Of a DNA stretch of 61,966 bases, positions 15,463 through 24,677 are shown piece by piece (position 1 is the stretch's first letter; each line of letters begins with the position of its first letter). The translations under genes were made by a program, and so were the position numbers. The notes below the pieces were generated by a model. It was not told where the DNA came from and did no database searches. It saw only the letters and a list, made by a program, of their open reading frames with translations. The stretch lies in the NCBI GenBank assembly GCA_049363815.1, contig JBMQEM010000124.1:1-61966 (forward strand). Direction: 5' to 3'. The DNA comes from JADKIH01 sp049363815 (GTDB lineage: Bacteria; Bacteroidota; Bacteroidia; AKYH767-A; 2013-40CM-41-45).

Positions 15463-16284
15463 TTAATTTCTCACTACACTTTTACTCAAATAATTTCCAC
15501 TTGAATTTTTAATTTTTACAACATAAACACCTTTCGTTTCCGGCAAAAATAATTCAGTACCTGAAAGTAAAAAATCAACCTTTTGTCCGATTGAATTGTA
15601 GACTACTATTTCAGCAATGCTACCCTTATACTGCAAATTAATTTTTCCATCGACTGTTGGATTTGGGCTTATACGAAAATCATTCTCAAGAGAATTCTCG
15701 TCGATTGAATTTGGAATGCAATATGTCAGATATTCATTCATTCTTAAAGTTATCGGGAGAGATCCGCCCGCATCCATAACATCAAAAGAAATTTTTATCC
15801 ACCCTGTATTGACTCCATCATTGTATGCAAAATATTTATCATTTAAAGTCCATGGTCCATTGCATACCAGACAACCATAATTTCCTAAAATAAAAACCGT
15901 ATCAACTTGCCACGAAAAAGGTCCGGAACAATTAATAGCATTTCCGGCATCATAGTAATAAACTATTTTCCCTATACCCGAATTCGATCCTGCACAAATA
16001 CTATATACCGGATTAATAACATGCAAAAATGCAAGATTCGGCTGATCGGCTGCAGTAAGCCCACGAACAAGTCTTACTTCCATATCGGGAATATTATCGC
16101 AATTAAGATCGAGGGTACCGGATGTATCATCATCAACCATCACAACGGAAAAATCATATCCGGGATTGACAGTATATCCCCCGGGAGGAATCACTCCGGC
16201 AATAACCTGTGCCTTTAAATTATTTGCTCCAATCAATAAAAGGAAAAATATTCCATACAGTTTGAATCTTAGTGAGGTTTTCAT
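15463..16284 (-). CDS. T9SS type A sorting domain-containing secreted protein
   Basis: 273-residue exported protein of unknown function. A signal peptide (MKTSLRFKLYGIFFLLLIGANNLKAQ) is followed by a middle region with no family I recognise (Cys pairs, DDDTSGTLDLNCDNIPDMEVRL...), and a C-terminal T9SS type A sorting domain (about 200-273: FRISPNPTVDGKINLQY ... VVYNSIGQKV ... ETKGVYVVKIKNSSGNYLSKSVVRN). The sorting domain predicts export through the outer membrane by the type IX system and cell-surface attachment or release. It is a single minus-strand gene downstream of lepA, separated by the lepA terminator. Confidence 0.85.
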   Translation of the reverse strand: MKTSLRFKLYGIFFLLLIGANNLKAQVIAGVIPPGGYTVNPGYDFSVVMVDDDTSGTLDLNCDNIPDMEVRLVRGLTAADQPNLAFLHVINPVYSICAGSNSGIGKIVYYYDAGNAINCSGPFSWQVDTVFILGNYGCLVCNGPWTLNDKYFAYNDGVNTGWIKISFDVMDAGGSLPITLRMNEYLTYCIPNSIDENSLENDFRISPNPTVDGKINLQYKGSIAEIVVYNSIGQKVDFLLSGTELFLPETKGVYVVKIKNSSGNYLSKSVVRN

Positions 16285-16422
16285 AATATAATTGAAGATT
16301 TAATGTTGGAAATATCCGGTTTGATCATGCAGTCCTGATTAAGTATTAACCGAAAGGTTTGTCAGGATCACAACAAAAATACGTAAGCTTCTGAAACAGT
16401 TGCCTGATTTCTCAGAAACAAA

Positions 16423-16451
16423 AAAGCCTGTAAAAAGATTTTACAGGCTTT
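16423..16451 (-). terminator. Rho-independent terminator of lepA
   Basis: Minus strand: AAAGCCTGTAA, short AT-rich loop, TTACAGGCTTT followed by TTTGTTTC. It lies 20 nt after the lepA stop codon. Confidence 0.85.
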
Positions 16452-16471
16452 CATTATTATTTTATCTCAGA

Positions 16472-18259
16472 TCAGTCCAGTTTCAATACAGCTAAAAACG
16501 CCTGCTGAGGGATTTCAACATTTCCTACCTGACGCATTCTTTTCTTACCTTCTTTTTGTTTTTCAAGAAGCTTACGTTTACGGGAAATATCACCTCCATA
16601 ACATTTTGCAGTTACATCTTTACGGAGAGCTTTTACAGTTTCGCGTGCAATGATCTTAGCACCGATACTTGCCTGTATGATAATTTCAAACTGCTGACGT
16701 GTGATCAGTTCTTTCAGTTTTTCACACATCTTCTTTCCAAATTCAAACGAGTGTGTGCGATGTACTAAAGCTGATAAAGCATCTACAGGTTCGCCATTCA
16801 ATCGTATATCGAGTTTTACAAGATCACTCTGATGATAACCGATCGGATGATAATCGAATGATGCATAGCCTTTACTTATCGATTTTAATTTATCATAGAA
16901 ATCAAATACGATCTCTGCTAATGGCATGTTGAATGTCAACTCTACTCTATCTGTTGTAAGATAGGACTGCCCCATGATCTGTCCACGTTTTCCGATACAC
17001 AATGTCATGATCGAACCTACGAACTCAGCTTTGGTGATGATCTGGGCTTTGATATAAGGTTCTTCTATGCGATCCAGGTAATTCGGGTCCGGCATCTCTG
17101 ATGGATTATGGATATCCTGTATGGATCCATCTGTCATGTAAGCCTTATAAGATACGTTTGGAACGGTGGTGATCACCGTCATGTTGAACTCCCGTTCAAG
17201 ACGTTCCTGAATGATCTCCATGTGGAGCATTCCTAAAAATCCGCAACGGAATCCGAATCCAAGTGCTACTGATGATTCAGGCTGGAAAACCAGAGAGGCA
17301 TCGTTCAACTGAAGTTTTTCAATTGACTTACGTAATTCTTCGTACTCGTCTGTATCGACAGGATAAATTCCTGCGAATACCATTGGCTTCACATCTTCGA
17401 AACCTTTGATAGCTTCAATACAAGGACGATCTTTTGTCGTTAGTGTATCACCAACTTTTACTTCACTGGCTTCTTTGATTCCGGAAATGATATAACCAAC
17501 ATCGCCTGTCTTTACAACATCACGACTTTCTTTATCAAGTTTCAGGATACCGACCTCATCAGCATTATACTCTTTTCCTGTTGCAAAGAATTTTACCCGT
17601 TCTCCTTTTCTGATCTCGCCGTCCATCACTCTGAAGTAAGCGATGATTCCACGGAATGAATTGAATACTGAATCGAAGATCAATGCTTTCAATGGTGCAT
17701 CCGGATTTCCTTTTGGAGAAGGAACTCTTTTTACAATAGCTTCCAGGATATCAAAGATTCCGAGACCGGTTTTAGCAGAAGCAGGAATAATAGAATCCCT
17801 GTCGCAGCCCACAAGATCAACGATCTGATCTTTTACTACTTCAGGATCTGCTGAAGGAAGATCTATTTTATTTAGGACAGGAATAATTTCCAGTCCTTGT
17901 TCGAGTGCTAAATATAAATTTGAAATTGTCTGTGCCTGAATTCCCTGAGCAGCATCTACAATCAATAGTGCTCCTTCGCAAGCTGCGATTGAACGGGATA
18001 CTTCATAAGAAAAATCGACGTGACCGGGGGTGTCGATAAGGTTCAAAGTGTATTGTTCCCCTTCGAATGTATACTGCATCTGGATCGCATGACTCTTGAT
18101 CGTGATTCCGCGTTCGCGTTCCAGATCCATGTCATCCAGTACCTGTGCTTTTTCATCACGTTTACTGATCGTTCCGGTGTATTCCAGTAAACGATCGGCG
18201 AGGGTACTTTTACCGTGGTCGATATGGGCGATAATGCAGAAATTTCGAATTTTTTTCAC
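16472..18259 (-). CDS. lepA: Elongation factor 4 (LepA)
   Basis: Ribosome-associated GTPase of 595 residues acting in translation. The G domain is intact (G1 AHIDHGKST; DLERERGITIKS; G3 DTPGHVDF; NKIDLP), followed by the EF4 C-terminal domains (GYASFDYHPIGYHQSDLVKLDI; RETVKALRKDVTAKCYGGDISRKRKLLEKQKEGKKRM). I choose a GTG start at 18259, giving VKKIRNFCIIAHIDHGKST, which coincides with the universal family start. The frame is open to a TTG at 18343, but those 28 extra codons are not conserved and are encoded partly by the adjacent CTGCGG repeats. It is followed by a strong terminator. Confidence 0.96.
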   Translation of the reverse strand: MKKIRNFCIIAHIDHGKSTLADRLLEYTGTISKRDEKAQVLDDMDLERERGITIKSHAIQMQYTFEGEQYTLNLIDTPGHVDFSYEVSRSIAACEGALLIVDAAQGIQAQTISNLYLALEQGLEIIPVLNKIDLPSADPEVVKDQIVDLVGCDRDSIIPASAKTGLGIFDILEAIVKRVPSPKGNPDAPLKALIFDSVFNSFRGIIAYFRVMDGEIRKGERVKFFATGKEYNADEVGILKLDKESRDVVKTGDVGYIISGIKEASEVKVGDTLTTKDRPCIEAIKGFEDVKPMVFAGIYPVDTDEYEELRKSIEKLQLNDASLVFQPESSVALGFGFRCGFLGMLHMEIIQERLEREFNMTVITTVPNVSYKAYMTDGSIQDIHNPSEMPDPNYLDRIEEPYIKAQIITKAEFVGSIMTLCIGKRGQIMGQSYLTTDRVELTFNMPLAEIVFDFYDKLKSISKGYASFDYHPIGYHQSDLVKLDIRLNGEPVDALSALVHRTHSFEFGKKMCEKLKELITRQQFEIIIQASIGAKIIARETVKALRKDVTAKCYGGDISRKRKLLEKQKEGKKRMRQVGNVEIPQQAFLAVLKLD

Positions 18260-18332
18260 TTTGGGGTAAGTTTCTTTGAAGGATTGCGAAGGTAATGAAA
18301 AAGTGCCGAAATTCTGCGGTTTTTCTTCGAAA

Positions 18333-18393
18333 CTCTGCGCCAATCTGCGGGAGATAAATTATGCTGATTTATTTCCCGTAGATTGGAGTAGAA
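18333..18393. repeat. CTGCG-type inverted repeat at the 5' side of lepA
   Basis: 18333-18359 and 18367-18393 are imperfect inverted copies (CAATCTGCGGGAGATAAAT against ATTTATTTCCCGTAGATTG), forming a stem with a 7-nt loop. It lies where the lepA promoter would be expected and belongs to the CGCAGAT family of 18457-18630. Confidence 0.7.
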
Positions 18394-18456
18394 TACAAGT
18401 TTTATAGTTAAAATTCATTTTGTTGGGTAAGAAAAGTGCAAATTCCCAGATTTTTT

Positions 18457-18630
18457 TTCCCGCAGATTCCGCAGATGAAGGCGCAGATAAATTCGCAGAT
18501 CGGATCCTATTCATTAACCAGCCTTGCATTGATCATAAAATAATTTCGGAATTTCCTTTTAAGCAGTAAAAAATTAACCATCGCAAATCTGCGAATTTAT
18601 CTGCGCCTTCATCTGCGGAATCTGCGGGAA
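18457..18630. repeat. 44-bp perfect inverted repeat (CGCAGAT family)
   Basis: 18457-18500 and 18587-18630 are perfect reverse complements, each containing four GCAGAT units spaced 9-12 bp apart (CCCGCAGATTCCGCAGATG, then GGCGCAGATAAATTCGCAGAT). The 86-bp spacer between them has no gene. It lies between lepA and the 3' end of a GxxExxY gene. It is too long and lacks a T tract, so it is not a simple terminator. Confidence 0.9.
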
Positions 18631-18683
18631 TTTTTTTATTTAAATGGCTATCTTATCGAACATTAAAAGTAGCAAGTGATTAT

Positions 18684-19061
18684 TTAAAGATTATTTACTT
18701 TACGAAAAATGCCATTATTAATTTCGTTCACATTAAAATTCACCAAAATTACAAGCTTCAAATTTGACAGTCTTAAATAAGTAAGAACTTGCTTGTGATG
18801 AACTTCTGCTAAATGCTCCACAGACTTTACTTCGATTATAACTTTATTTTCAACTAGCATATCCATTCTATAACCTAAATCCAAATTTTGTGTATCATAA
18901 ATAAACGGAATACCTACTTCAAGTTTTACATTAAGTTTTACTTTTTCCAATTCATGCTTTAGTGCTAAAATATAGACAGCTTCGTATAGCCCTGGCCCTA
19001 GTTTATTATAAACTTTAAAGATTGCACCACGAATTAAATATGAAATTTCATTTTCTGACAT
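18684..19061 (-). CDS. GxxExxY protein (PD-(D/E)XK-like fold)
   Basis: 125-residue member of the GxxExxY family (PF13366/TIGR04256), distantly related to PD-(D/E)XK nucleases but without known function. The name motif is GLYEAVY (24-30), and the candidate catalytic residues are Asp67 (GYRMDMLV) and Glu77-x-Lys79 (IIEVKS). The start is the ATG at 19061 (MSENEISYLIRGAIF), the usual start for the family; the frame continues upstream without conserved sequence. It sits between a 44-bp inverted repeat on its 3' side and metF, and has no operon partner. A second copy is at 46216-46620. Confidence 0.88.
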   Translation of the reverse strand: MSENEISYLIRGAIFKVYNKLGPGLYEAVYILALKHELEKVKLNVKLEVGIPFIYDTQNLDLGYRMDMLVENKVIIEVKSVEHLAEVHHKQVLTYLRLSNLKLVILVNFNVNEINNGIFRKVNNL

Positions 19062-19140
19062 CAGACAAAAATACTGATGAATGAAATTGAAAATTGTACT
19101 TAAGCTGCGTTTCACTAATTAAAAAAACACTAAAGAAGCA

Positions 19141-20097
19141 TCAAAATACCTTGCTCGCGATTTTGCAGGTGGTTTCGGCGTTGCCCATGGTGTAGTAATG
19201 TAAGCATGGGACACCGGCATTTTTTAGTTCGATGGATTGGTTGGTGCACCATTCTATTCCGAGCTCTTTAACTTCTTTATCGTTCTTGCATTTGTCGATT
19301 GCATCGGCAAGTTCTTCAGGTAAGTCAACATGAAAAATTTTGGGAAGAACGGTAGTTTGTTTTTTTGTTGTTACTGGTTTTAATCCGGGTATGATCGGAA
19401 CATTAATTCCATTCTCCTTACACTTTTCTACAAACTCAAAATATTTTTTATTGTCGAAAAACATTTGGGTAACAATGAAAGACGCACCAGCATCAACTTT
19501 TGCTTTCAGGTAACGAAGATCCGTTTTGAGATTCGGTGCTTCGAAATGTTTCTCAGGATAACCTGCAACTCCAAAACAAAAATCCGACGCTGTCACTTCC
19601 TGCAATTCCTCATCAAGATATACACCACGATTCATATTGGAAACCTGCTGTACCAGATCAAGCGCAAATTTATGTCCACCTAAATGCGGTTCAAACGCAG
19701 ACTCACTTTTTATTGCATCCCCTCTCAATAAAAGTAAATTATCAATTCCCAGATAACTTAATTCTATCAAAGCATTCTCCGTTTCTTCCCTGGAAAATCC
19801 TCCGCAAATGATATGCGGAACCGGATCAACGTTGTAATGATTGAGAATAGCTGCACAAATACTCACAGTTCCGGGACGTTTTCTGATCGAGAACTTTTCA
19901 AGCAAACCATTATCCCGTTTCTTATATACATACTCTTCACGATGATAGGTTACATCAACAAACGACGGCTTGAATTCCATTATAGGATCCAGGATGTCGT
20001 AAATACTCCTGATACTCTTCCCCTTTAAAGGAGGAAGGATTTCAACTGAGAATAGTGTTTTATTTTTGTTAGAGGAAAGATGTTCGGTGATTTTCAT
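19141..20097 (-). CDS. metF: 5,10-methylenetetrahydrofolate reductase
   Basis: FAD-dependent TIM-barrel enzyme (318 residues) reducing 5,10-methylene-THF to 5-methyl-THF for methionine synthesis. Family signatures include FSVEILPPLKGKS near the N-terminus with the catalytic Glu, VDVTYHREEY, LLLLRGDAI, DFCFGVAGYPEKHFEAPN and VDAGASFIVTQMFFDNKKYFEFVEKC. Length and start are typical. No SAM riboswitch or MetJ box is recognisable upstream; a short heptamer tract (20103-20124) lies between it and ribE, which is on the same strand. Confidence 0.95.
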   Translation of the reverse strand: MKITEHLSSNKNKTLFSVEILPPLKGKSIRSIYDILDPIMEFKPSFVDVTYHREEYVYKKRDNGLLEKFSIRKRPGTVSICAAILNHYNVDPVPHIICGGFSREETENALIELSYLGIDNLLLLRGDAIKSESAFEPHLGGHKFALDLVQQVSNMNRGVYLDEELQEVTASDFCFGVAGYPEKHFEAPNLKTDLRYLKAKVDAGASFIVTQMFFDNKKYFEFVEKCKENGINVPIIPGLKPVTTKKQTTVLPKIFHVDLPEELADAIDKCKNDKEVKELGIEWCTNQSIELKNAGVPCLHYYTMGNAETTCKIASKVF

Positions 20098-20102
20098 TCT
20101 AT

Positions 20103-20124
20103 CTAGTGAGTCGTAAGTGGTAAG
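20103..20124. repeat. Short GTAAG-type heptamer tract upstream of metF
   Basis: TAGTGAG, TCGTAAG, TGGTAAG in 7-bp register, matching the family in the nuoG-nuoH spacer. It begins 6 bp upstream of the metF start codon. Confidence 0.5.
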
Positions 20125-20152
20125 GAGATACTTTTTTTATAGAAACCGGTTA

Positions 20153-20746
20153 TTAATTATGAGTTAAAGACAAAAATTTCCCCACATACTTCCCAATAAT
20201 ATCAAACTCAATATTCACATCATCGCCGGGTTTCAAGGAATGGAAATTTGTGTTTTCCCAAGTGTAGGGAATGATCGCTACTGAGAAATCATTTTTTCCT
20301 GAATCAACAACAGTTAAGCTGACTCCATTTATACATACGGATCCTTTTTCAACTGTGATATATTCCGGTGAAGGAACGTAAGAAAAATAGATTCTCCAAC
20401 TGCCATTCTCTGAAATGATCCTTTCAACCCTGGCTGTTGTGTCGACATGTCCTTGAACAATGTGTCCATCAAGTCGACCATTCATTTGCATACATCGCTC
20501 CAGGTTTACTTTGTCACCTACTTTTAAGACACCAAGATTTGTACGTATCAGTGTTTCATGAATGGCAACAACATCGTATTTATTCTCATTGATATTTACA
20601 ACTGTCAGACAGACACCATTATGAGCCAGACTCTGATCGATCTTTAATTCAGAAGTAAAAGCACATTTCAATGTAAAGCGGACATTAGTGCCTTCATTTC
20701 GGATTGCACATACTTCTGCCATACTTTCAACAATACCGGTAAACAT
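20153..20746 (-). CDS. ribE: Riboflavin synthase, alpha subunit
   Basis: Catalyses dismutation of two 6,7-dimethyl-8-ribityllumazine molecules to riboflavin. 197 residues made of two similar lumazine-binding domains: the N-terminal MFTGIVESMAEV start with NGVCLTVV, and the second with GHIVQGHVDTTA and NGVSLTVVDSG. The start at 20746 matches the invariant MFTGIVE. The gene ends with a slightly divergent C-terminus (GKYVGKFLSL). It lies 6 bp after the type B T9SS gene but there is no functional link to it. No FMN riboswitch is seen. Confidence 0.96.
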   Translation of the reverse strand: MFTGIVESMAEVCAIRNEGTNVRFTLKCAFTSELKIDQSLAHNGVCLTVVNINENKYDVVAIHETLIRTNLGVLKVGDKVNLERCMQMNGRLDGHIVQGHVDTTARVERIISENGSWRIYFSYVPSPEYITVEKGSVCINGVSLTVVDSGKNDFSVAIIPYTWENTNFHSLKPGDDVNIEFDIIGKYVGKFLSLTHN

Positions 20747-20752
20747 ATCAGA

Positions 20753-23434
20753 TCAATTATTGCGTATCAACTGGATCGTTCCATGCAATTCCTGAACATC
20801 CTCGCCAAATATACGATAGAAATAGACTTTGCAAGTATAAAAATATACGCCGCTTACACAATCTGCTTTTGACTCCATGTCCTTTCCATCCCAGAGTACA
20901 TCTTTGTCTTTTGTTTCATAAACAATCTTACCCCAACGATTATAGATCTTCATATCTATTTCCTTTACATTCTTATAAGGAGGACAAGTAGTAGACTGAT
21001 ACTGGGCATCAGTGGTACTATCACATGGGTGGAAGATATCATTGCTGCCGTCTCCATTCGGTGTAAAGACAGAAGGTAAAACATATTGACGACAGGTATC
21101 GATACATACTGCAATTGCATTCAAAGTCTCATTCCCGACAGAATCGATTCCTGTGACTTTGTAACATCCCGAAATGATCTCTAAATCATAATGCAGGTAT
21201 GATGTTACATTCGGATCAAGGATTGAATCAATACGTTCGAAATTCAATGAATCAACCGGCGAATAGTAAATGTAATATTTCAGAACATCATCAGAACAAA
21301 CCAAATTTGGATTTACCCATGAAAGAGAATTTGAATTATTGATACAATCTGATAACACTTCAAGATCTGTTGCACATGGCGCAATATTGTCAACCGGAAC
21401 TGCACATAATTGCTGCGACCTATTCAACAAAACTGAATCAATTCCTGATCTTGAATAACTGCCTAACGACCTGATATAATAACAATACTGATCTCCATTC
21501 ACCAAACCGGTATCGGAATACTGGTTTGTTGTTACGGTTGCAATTGAATCAAAAACCAAAGTAGAATTATTGAATCTGAAAATATCGTATGATGTATTTG
21601 TCCATGGAACAAACTCTTCCCATGTTAAATTCAAACGGTTGTCGGTCGGACTGATACTTAAGAAAATTGTAGACGCATTGGTTGAACTTCCTTTTAAAGT
21701 TGGCACTCCGGAATTGTTATAATACAGATCAACTTTATAAGACCATGGTCCTGCGACGGTGTTGATATTGGCATCAACAACTGTAGTATCATTAAGATCA
21801 TTTAAAACAGCAATCTGCGTGAAATTATTTCCAAGAAAATCCGGTGAGTGGAAAACTCTGTATTCATAAGGTCCGGGAAACTGGATAGTATCGAGTTCAG
21901 TTGGTTTACTCCAGTCAACATAAACTGTACCGGTCAATGCATCTGTTGAAGTCACATCTGCATGAGTTATGACAGGAAGATCTTTTTTCAATGTTGCACA
22001 AGTCTGTGGTGAAGCACAACTCTCAGATCCGTCAGCAAAGAATGCCGTGATGATATAACAATACTCTACTCCGATTGCCAGTCCTTGTCCGTTATTGCTA
22101 TCTGAGAAATTTACAGAGTCAATTGAATTCAGAGTCTCTATCAATTGATAACCTGTATAAGACGGCGCACCATTATCACATGGGCATTCGATGGTACCCG
22201 GATAAGCATTTGTTCGACGATAGATGTGATATCCGATCGCTTCACTACATGGAGAAAGACTCCATGAAAGATCAATTGCATTTCCATTCGCAACAGCAGT
22301 TACTGAAGCAGGTCCGGGAGCAATTACTCTTATGGTTGTAGTTTTCAATGCAACGAGTGCAATGCTGTCGACCGGTTGAACATCGCGGGCCTTGAATTGA
22401 ACTGTATACGGACTTGAACGAACATGATGACATTTTGCAGCCCACTCAAAACGACCTACGACTGTGTCATTATTCGGAACAGTGGTTCTGAAAAAGATTG
22501 CAGGATCGCCACCAACTAATGCACTATCGAATACTGCACCGAATGCAGAGATCTCCACAAGATTACGATCAGGATCAATTGCTGTCATATCGAAACGCAA
22601 TGTATCACCTGCAAGAACACAGGTATCAGAAACCACTTCTATGAAAGGCGGGTTGTTAGTGCATTCTCCAATGAGGATCTGCATATCCCGTCGAACATAA
22701 CCTGCAAAAGCACCCCTCTTATATTGGTTGATGTGGAATGCCACATTGTATTCACCGGGAGTCGCCGGAGAATCCCACACAAGGTCACCGGTTGTTGGAT
22801 TCAATGCAAATGAATTCGAGGCGTTTGGAAATGTATAACCGGGAACAGGGACTCCGAAAGCGGCATTACATTGCACCAATTCATAGGAAAGACTATCACC
22901 ATCAGGATCAAAAGCGCCTGGATTATGAATAAAGATCCTGTTCACACATCCTTTATCAATGGGTGGATAGGTTAGAACCGGCGAACTGTTATTTCCAAGA
23001 TATGGATTAATGATCAGTTCACTTTGAACTTCAAATGGTACATCCACAGAATTCGGGATATTGACCACACCTTCATTTCTGTTTGGGTCAGTAAAATGAA
23101 TGACGAAGCGACCATTTCCTGAATATGTATGTTCCTTTACATAGACATTTTTATTAATGTCTTCATTCGGAATCTGAATCTGCTGACTTCTGATAAAAAC
23201 CGTTGGAGTATTATTATCACCAAGGTATACTGAATCCAACCGGGGTCTGTCAACGTTAACTGAAGATCTTTTTGTATAAGTAATAATCGTAATCCTGTAT
23301 TTGTAATCATTCGGGGCCGTACCGATCCATTCATAGGTAATTTCACCTGCCCTGTTATGAGTAGCAAAAACATTTTTCCCAAATGAGATCAGAGAAAATA
23401 ATAAAAGATAGAAACGAAGTTGTTTCATCCTCAT
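20753..23434 (-). CDS. T9SS type B sorting domain-containing (gliding motility-associated C-terminal) protein
   Basis: 893-residue exported protein. After a signal peptide (about 1-24) the N-terminus reads ATHNRAGEITYEWIG, a start recurrent among Bacteroidota gliding-motility-associated proteins. Then come a region with DPDGDSLSYEL (cadherin/PKD-like) and several fibronectin type III-like segments (PGPASVTAVANGNAIDLSWS; ADVTSTDALTGTVYVDWS; NRLNLTWEEF). The C-terminus is a CHU_C/type B sorting domain: LPSVFTPNGDGSNDIF ... KIYNRWGKIVYETKDKDVLWDG ... CVSGVYFYTCKVYF. Secretion by the T9SS to the cell surface is predicted; the binding partner is unknown. A second in-frame ATG at 23428 is an equally possible start. 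Confidence 0.88.
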   Translation of the reverse strand: MRMKQLRFYLLLFSLISFGKNVFATHNRAGEITYEWIGTAPNDYKYRITIITYTKRSSVNVDRPRLDSVYLGDNNTPTVFIRSQQIQIPNEDINKNVYVKEHTYSGNGRFVIHFTDPNRNEGVVNIPNSVDVPFEVQSELIINPYLGNNSSPVLTYPPIDKGCVNRIFIHNPGAFDPDGDSLSYELVQCNAAFGVPVPGYTFPNASNSFALNPTTGDLVWDSPATPGEYNVAFHINQYKRGAFAGYVRRDMQILIGECTNNPPFIEVVSDTCVLAGDTLRFDMTAIDPDRNLVEISAFGAVFDSALVGGDPAIFFRTTVPNNDTVVGRFEWAAKCHHVRSSPYTVQFKARDVQPVDSIALVALKTTTIRVIAPGPASVTAVANGNAIDLSWSLSPCSEAIGYHIYRRTNAYPGTIECPCDNGAPSYTGYQLIETLNSIDSVNFSDSNNGQGLAIGVEYCYIITAFFADGSESCASPQTCATLKKDLPVITHADVTSTDALTGTVYVDWSKPTELDTIQFPGPYEYRVFHSPDFLGNNFTQIAVLNDLNDTTVVDANINTVAGPWSYKVDLYYNNSGVPTLKGSSTNASTIFLSISPTDNRLNLTWEEFVPWTNTSYDIFRFNNSTLVFDSIATVTTNQYSDTGLVNGDQYCYYIRSLGSYSRSGIDSVLLNRSQQLCAVPVDNIAPCATDLEVLSDCINNSNSLSWVNPNLVCSDDVLKYYIYYSPVDSLNFERIDSILDPNVTSYLHYDLEIISGCYKVTGIDSVGNETLNAIAVCIDTCRQYVLPSVFTPNGDGSNDIFHPCDSTTDAQYQSTTCPPYKNVKEIDMKIYNRWGKIVYETKDKDVLWDGKDMESKADCVSGVYFYTCKVYFYRIFGEDVQELHGTIQLIRNN

Positions 23435-23451
23435 AGGTCTGGTTATATTAC

Positions 23452-24576
23452 TTAATAATTTATCACTTGTTGCTCCATAACTTCCGGTAGCGGACGGTGT
23501 TCATATTGTTGCGTTCTCAATTTAGGAATAAATCCGGCTTCGCGAATCGCTTCCTGAATTCCGTTTGATGTAAACCGATGCGGTGCTCCTGCTGCTGAAA
23601 CCACATTTTCTTCGATCATGATCGATCCGAAATCGTTAGCTCCGGCATGCAGACAGATCTGCGCTACTTCTTTACCTACGGTTAACCAGCTTGCCTGGAT
23701 GTTCTGAATATTGGGAAGCATGATCCGGCTAATGGCAATAGTACGGATGTAATCTTCGCCGGTAACCGTGTTATGCACGCCTTTAATCCGATTCAGTAAA
23801 GTTCCTTCATCCTGAAAAGGCCATGGTATGAATGCAATAAAGCCTTTGGCGTCCTTTGGCTTTTCACTCTGAACTTGCCTGAGCCAGACCAGATGTTCAA
23901 ATCGTTCTGCTACCGTTTCTATATGTCCGAACATCATTGTTGCTGATGTTGTTATATTTAACTGATGAGCCGCACGCATTACATCCAGCCATTCCCGACC
24001 GGAGCATTTCCCTTTTGAGATCAGGCGACGAACCCGGTCATTGAGAATTTCTGCACCGGCACCGGGCAATGAATCCAGGCCGGCTTCCTGTAAGGTACGT
24101 AAGACCTCAGTATGAGTTGTCCCGGCAAGTTTTGTGATATGGGCAATTTCAGGTGGCCCAAGTGCATGTAACTTTAATTTCGGAAAGAGTTTTTTCAATT
24201 CACGGAATAATCCTGCATAATAGTCGATTCCTAGATCCGGATGATGCCCGCCCTGTAGAAGTAATTGCTCACCACCATACCTGAAAGTCTCTTCTATCTT
24301 ACCTTTATATTGCTCAATAGTAGTGATATACGACTCTGCATGTCCGGGGATACGATAGAAATTACAGAATTTACAATTGGCAATACACACATTTGTAGTA
24401 TTCAGATTCCGGTCAATGATCCACGTAACATAATTATCAGGATGCAATGTTTTTCGCATACTGAAAGCCACATCCATTAACTCGGCAGTCGGTACATTTT
24501 CATAGAGAAACTGACCTTCTTCGGCCGTCAGGAAATCGAATTGAAGTGCTCTTTTTAAGAGTTGATCTGAAACCAT
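23452..24576 (-). CDS. mqnC: Cyclic dehypoxanthinyl futalosine synthase (menaquinone, futalosine pathway)
   Basis: Radical SAM enzyme that cyclises dehypoxanthinyl futalosine in the futalosine route to menaquinone. 374 residues with the cluster motif Cys64-x3-Cys68-x2-Cys71 (TTNVCIANCKFCNFYR), GGEQLLLQGGHHPDLGIDYY, LHALGPPEIAHI and DSLPGAGAEILNDRVRR, as in MqnC/MqnE/CofH relatives. I prefer MqnC over MqnE because of the length and the QGGHHPDL stretch. Menaquinone is the electron acceptor expected for the complex I of this genome. It is divergent from the M17 aminopeptidase gene, with a 10-bp dyad in the spacer. Confidence 0.9.
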   Translation of the reverse strand: MVSDQLLKRALQFDFLTAEEGQFLYENVPTAELMDVAFSMRKTLHPDNYVTWIIDRNLNTTNVCIANCKFCNFYRIPGHAESYITTIEQYKGKIEETFRYGGEQLLLQGGHHPDLGIDYYAGLFRELKKLFPKLKLHALGPPEIAHITKLAGTTHTEVLRTLQEAGLDSLPGAGAEILNDRVRRLISKGKCSGREWLDVMRAAHQLNITTSATMMFGHIETVAERFEHLVWLRQVQSEKPKDAKGFIAFIPWPFQDEGTLLNRIKGVHNTVTGEDYIRTIAISRIMLPNIQNIQASWLTVGKEVAQICLHAGANDFGSIMIEENVVSAAGAPHRFTSNGIQEAIREAGFIPKLRTQQYEHRPLPEVMEQQVINY

Positions 24577-24581
24577 AATTC

Positions 24582-24658
24582 GTGCGGAAATTTTTTCGTC
24601 CGGAGAGTATTATTCTCTTTATTGGTTAGTTGAAAAATATTTTACCTAATTTCCGCAC
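24582..24658. promoter_or_regulatory. 10-bp dyad spanning the mqnC / aminopeptidase divergent promoter region
   Basis: GTGCGGAAAT at 24582-24591 is perfectly inverted at 24649-24658 (ATTTCCGCAC), with a smaller AGAG/CTCT dyad in between. The arms are close to the two divergent start codons (24576 and 24678). It could be a pair of operator half-sites or a chance repeat. Confidence 0.4.
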
Positions 24659-24677
24659 TTCAAAAATACAACAATAT

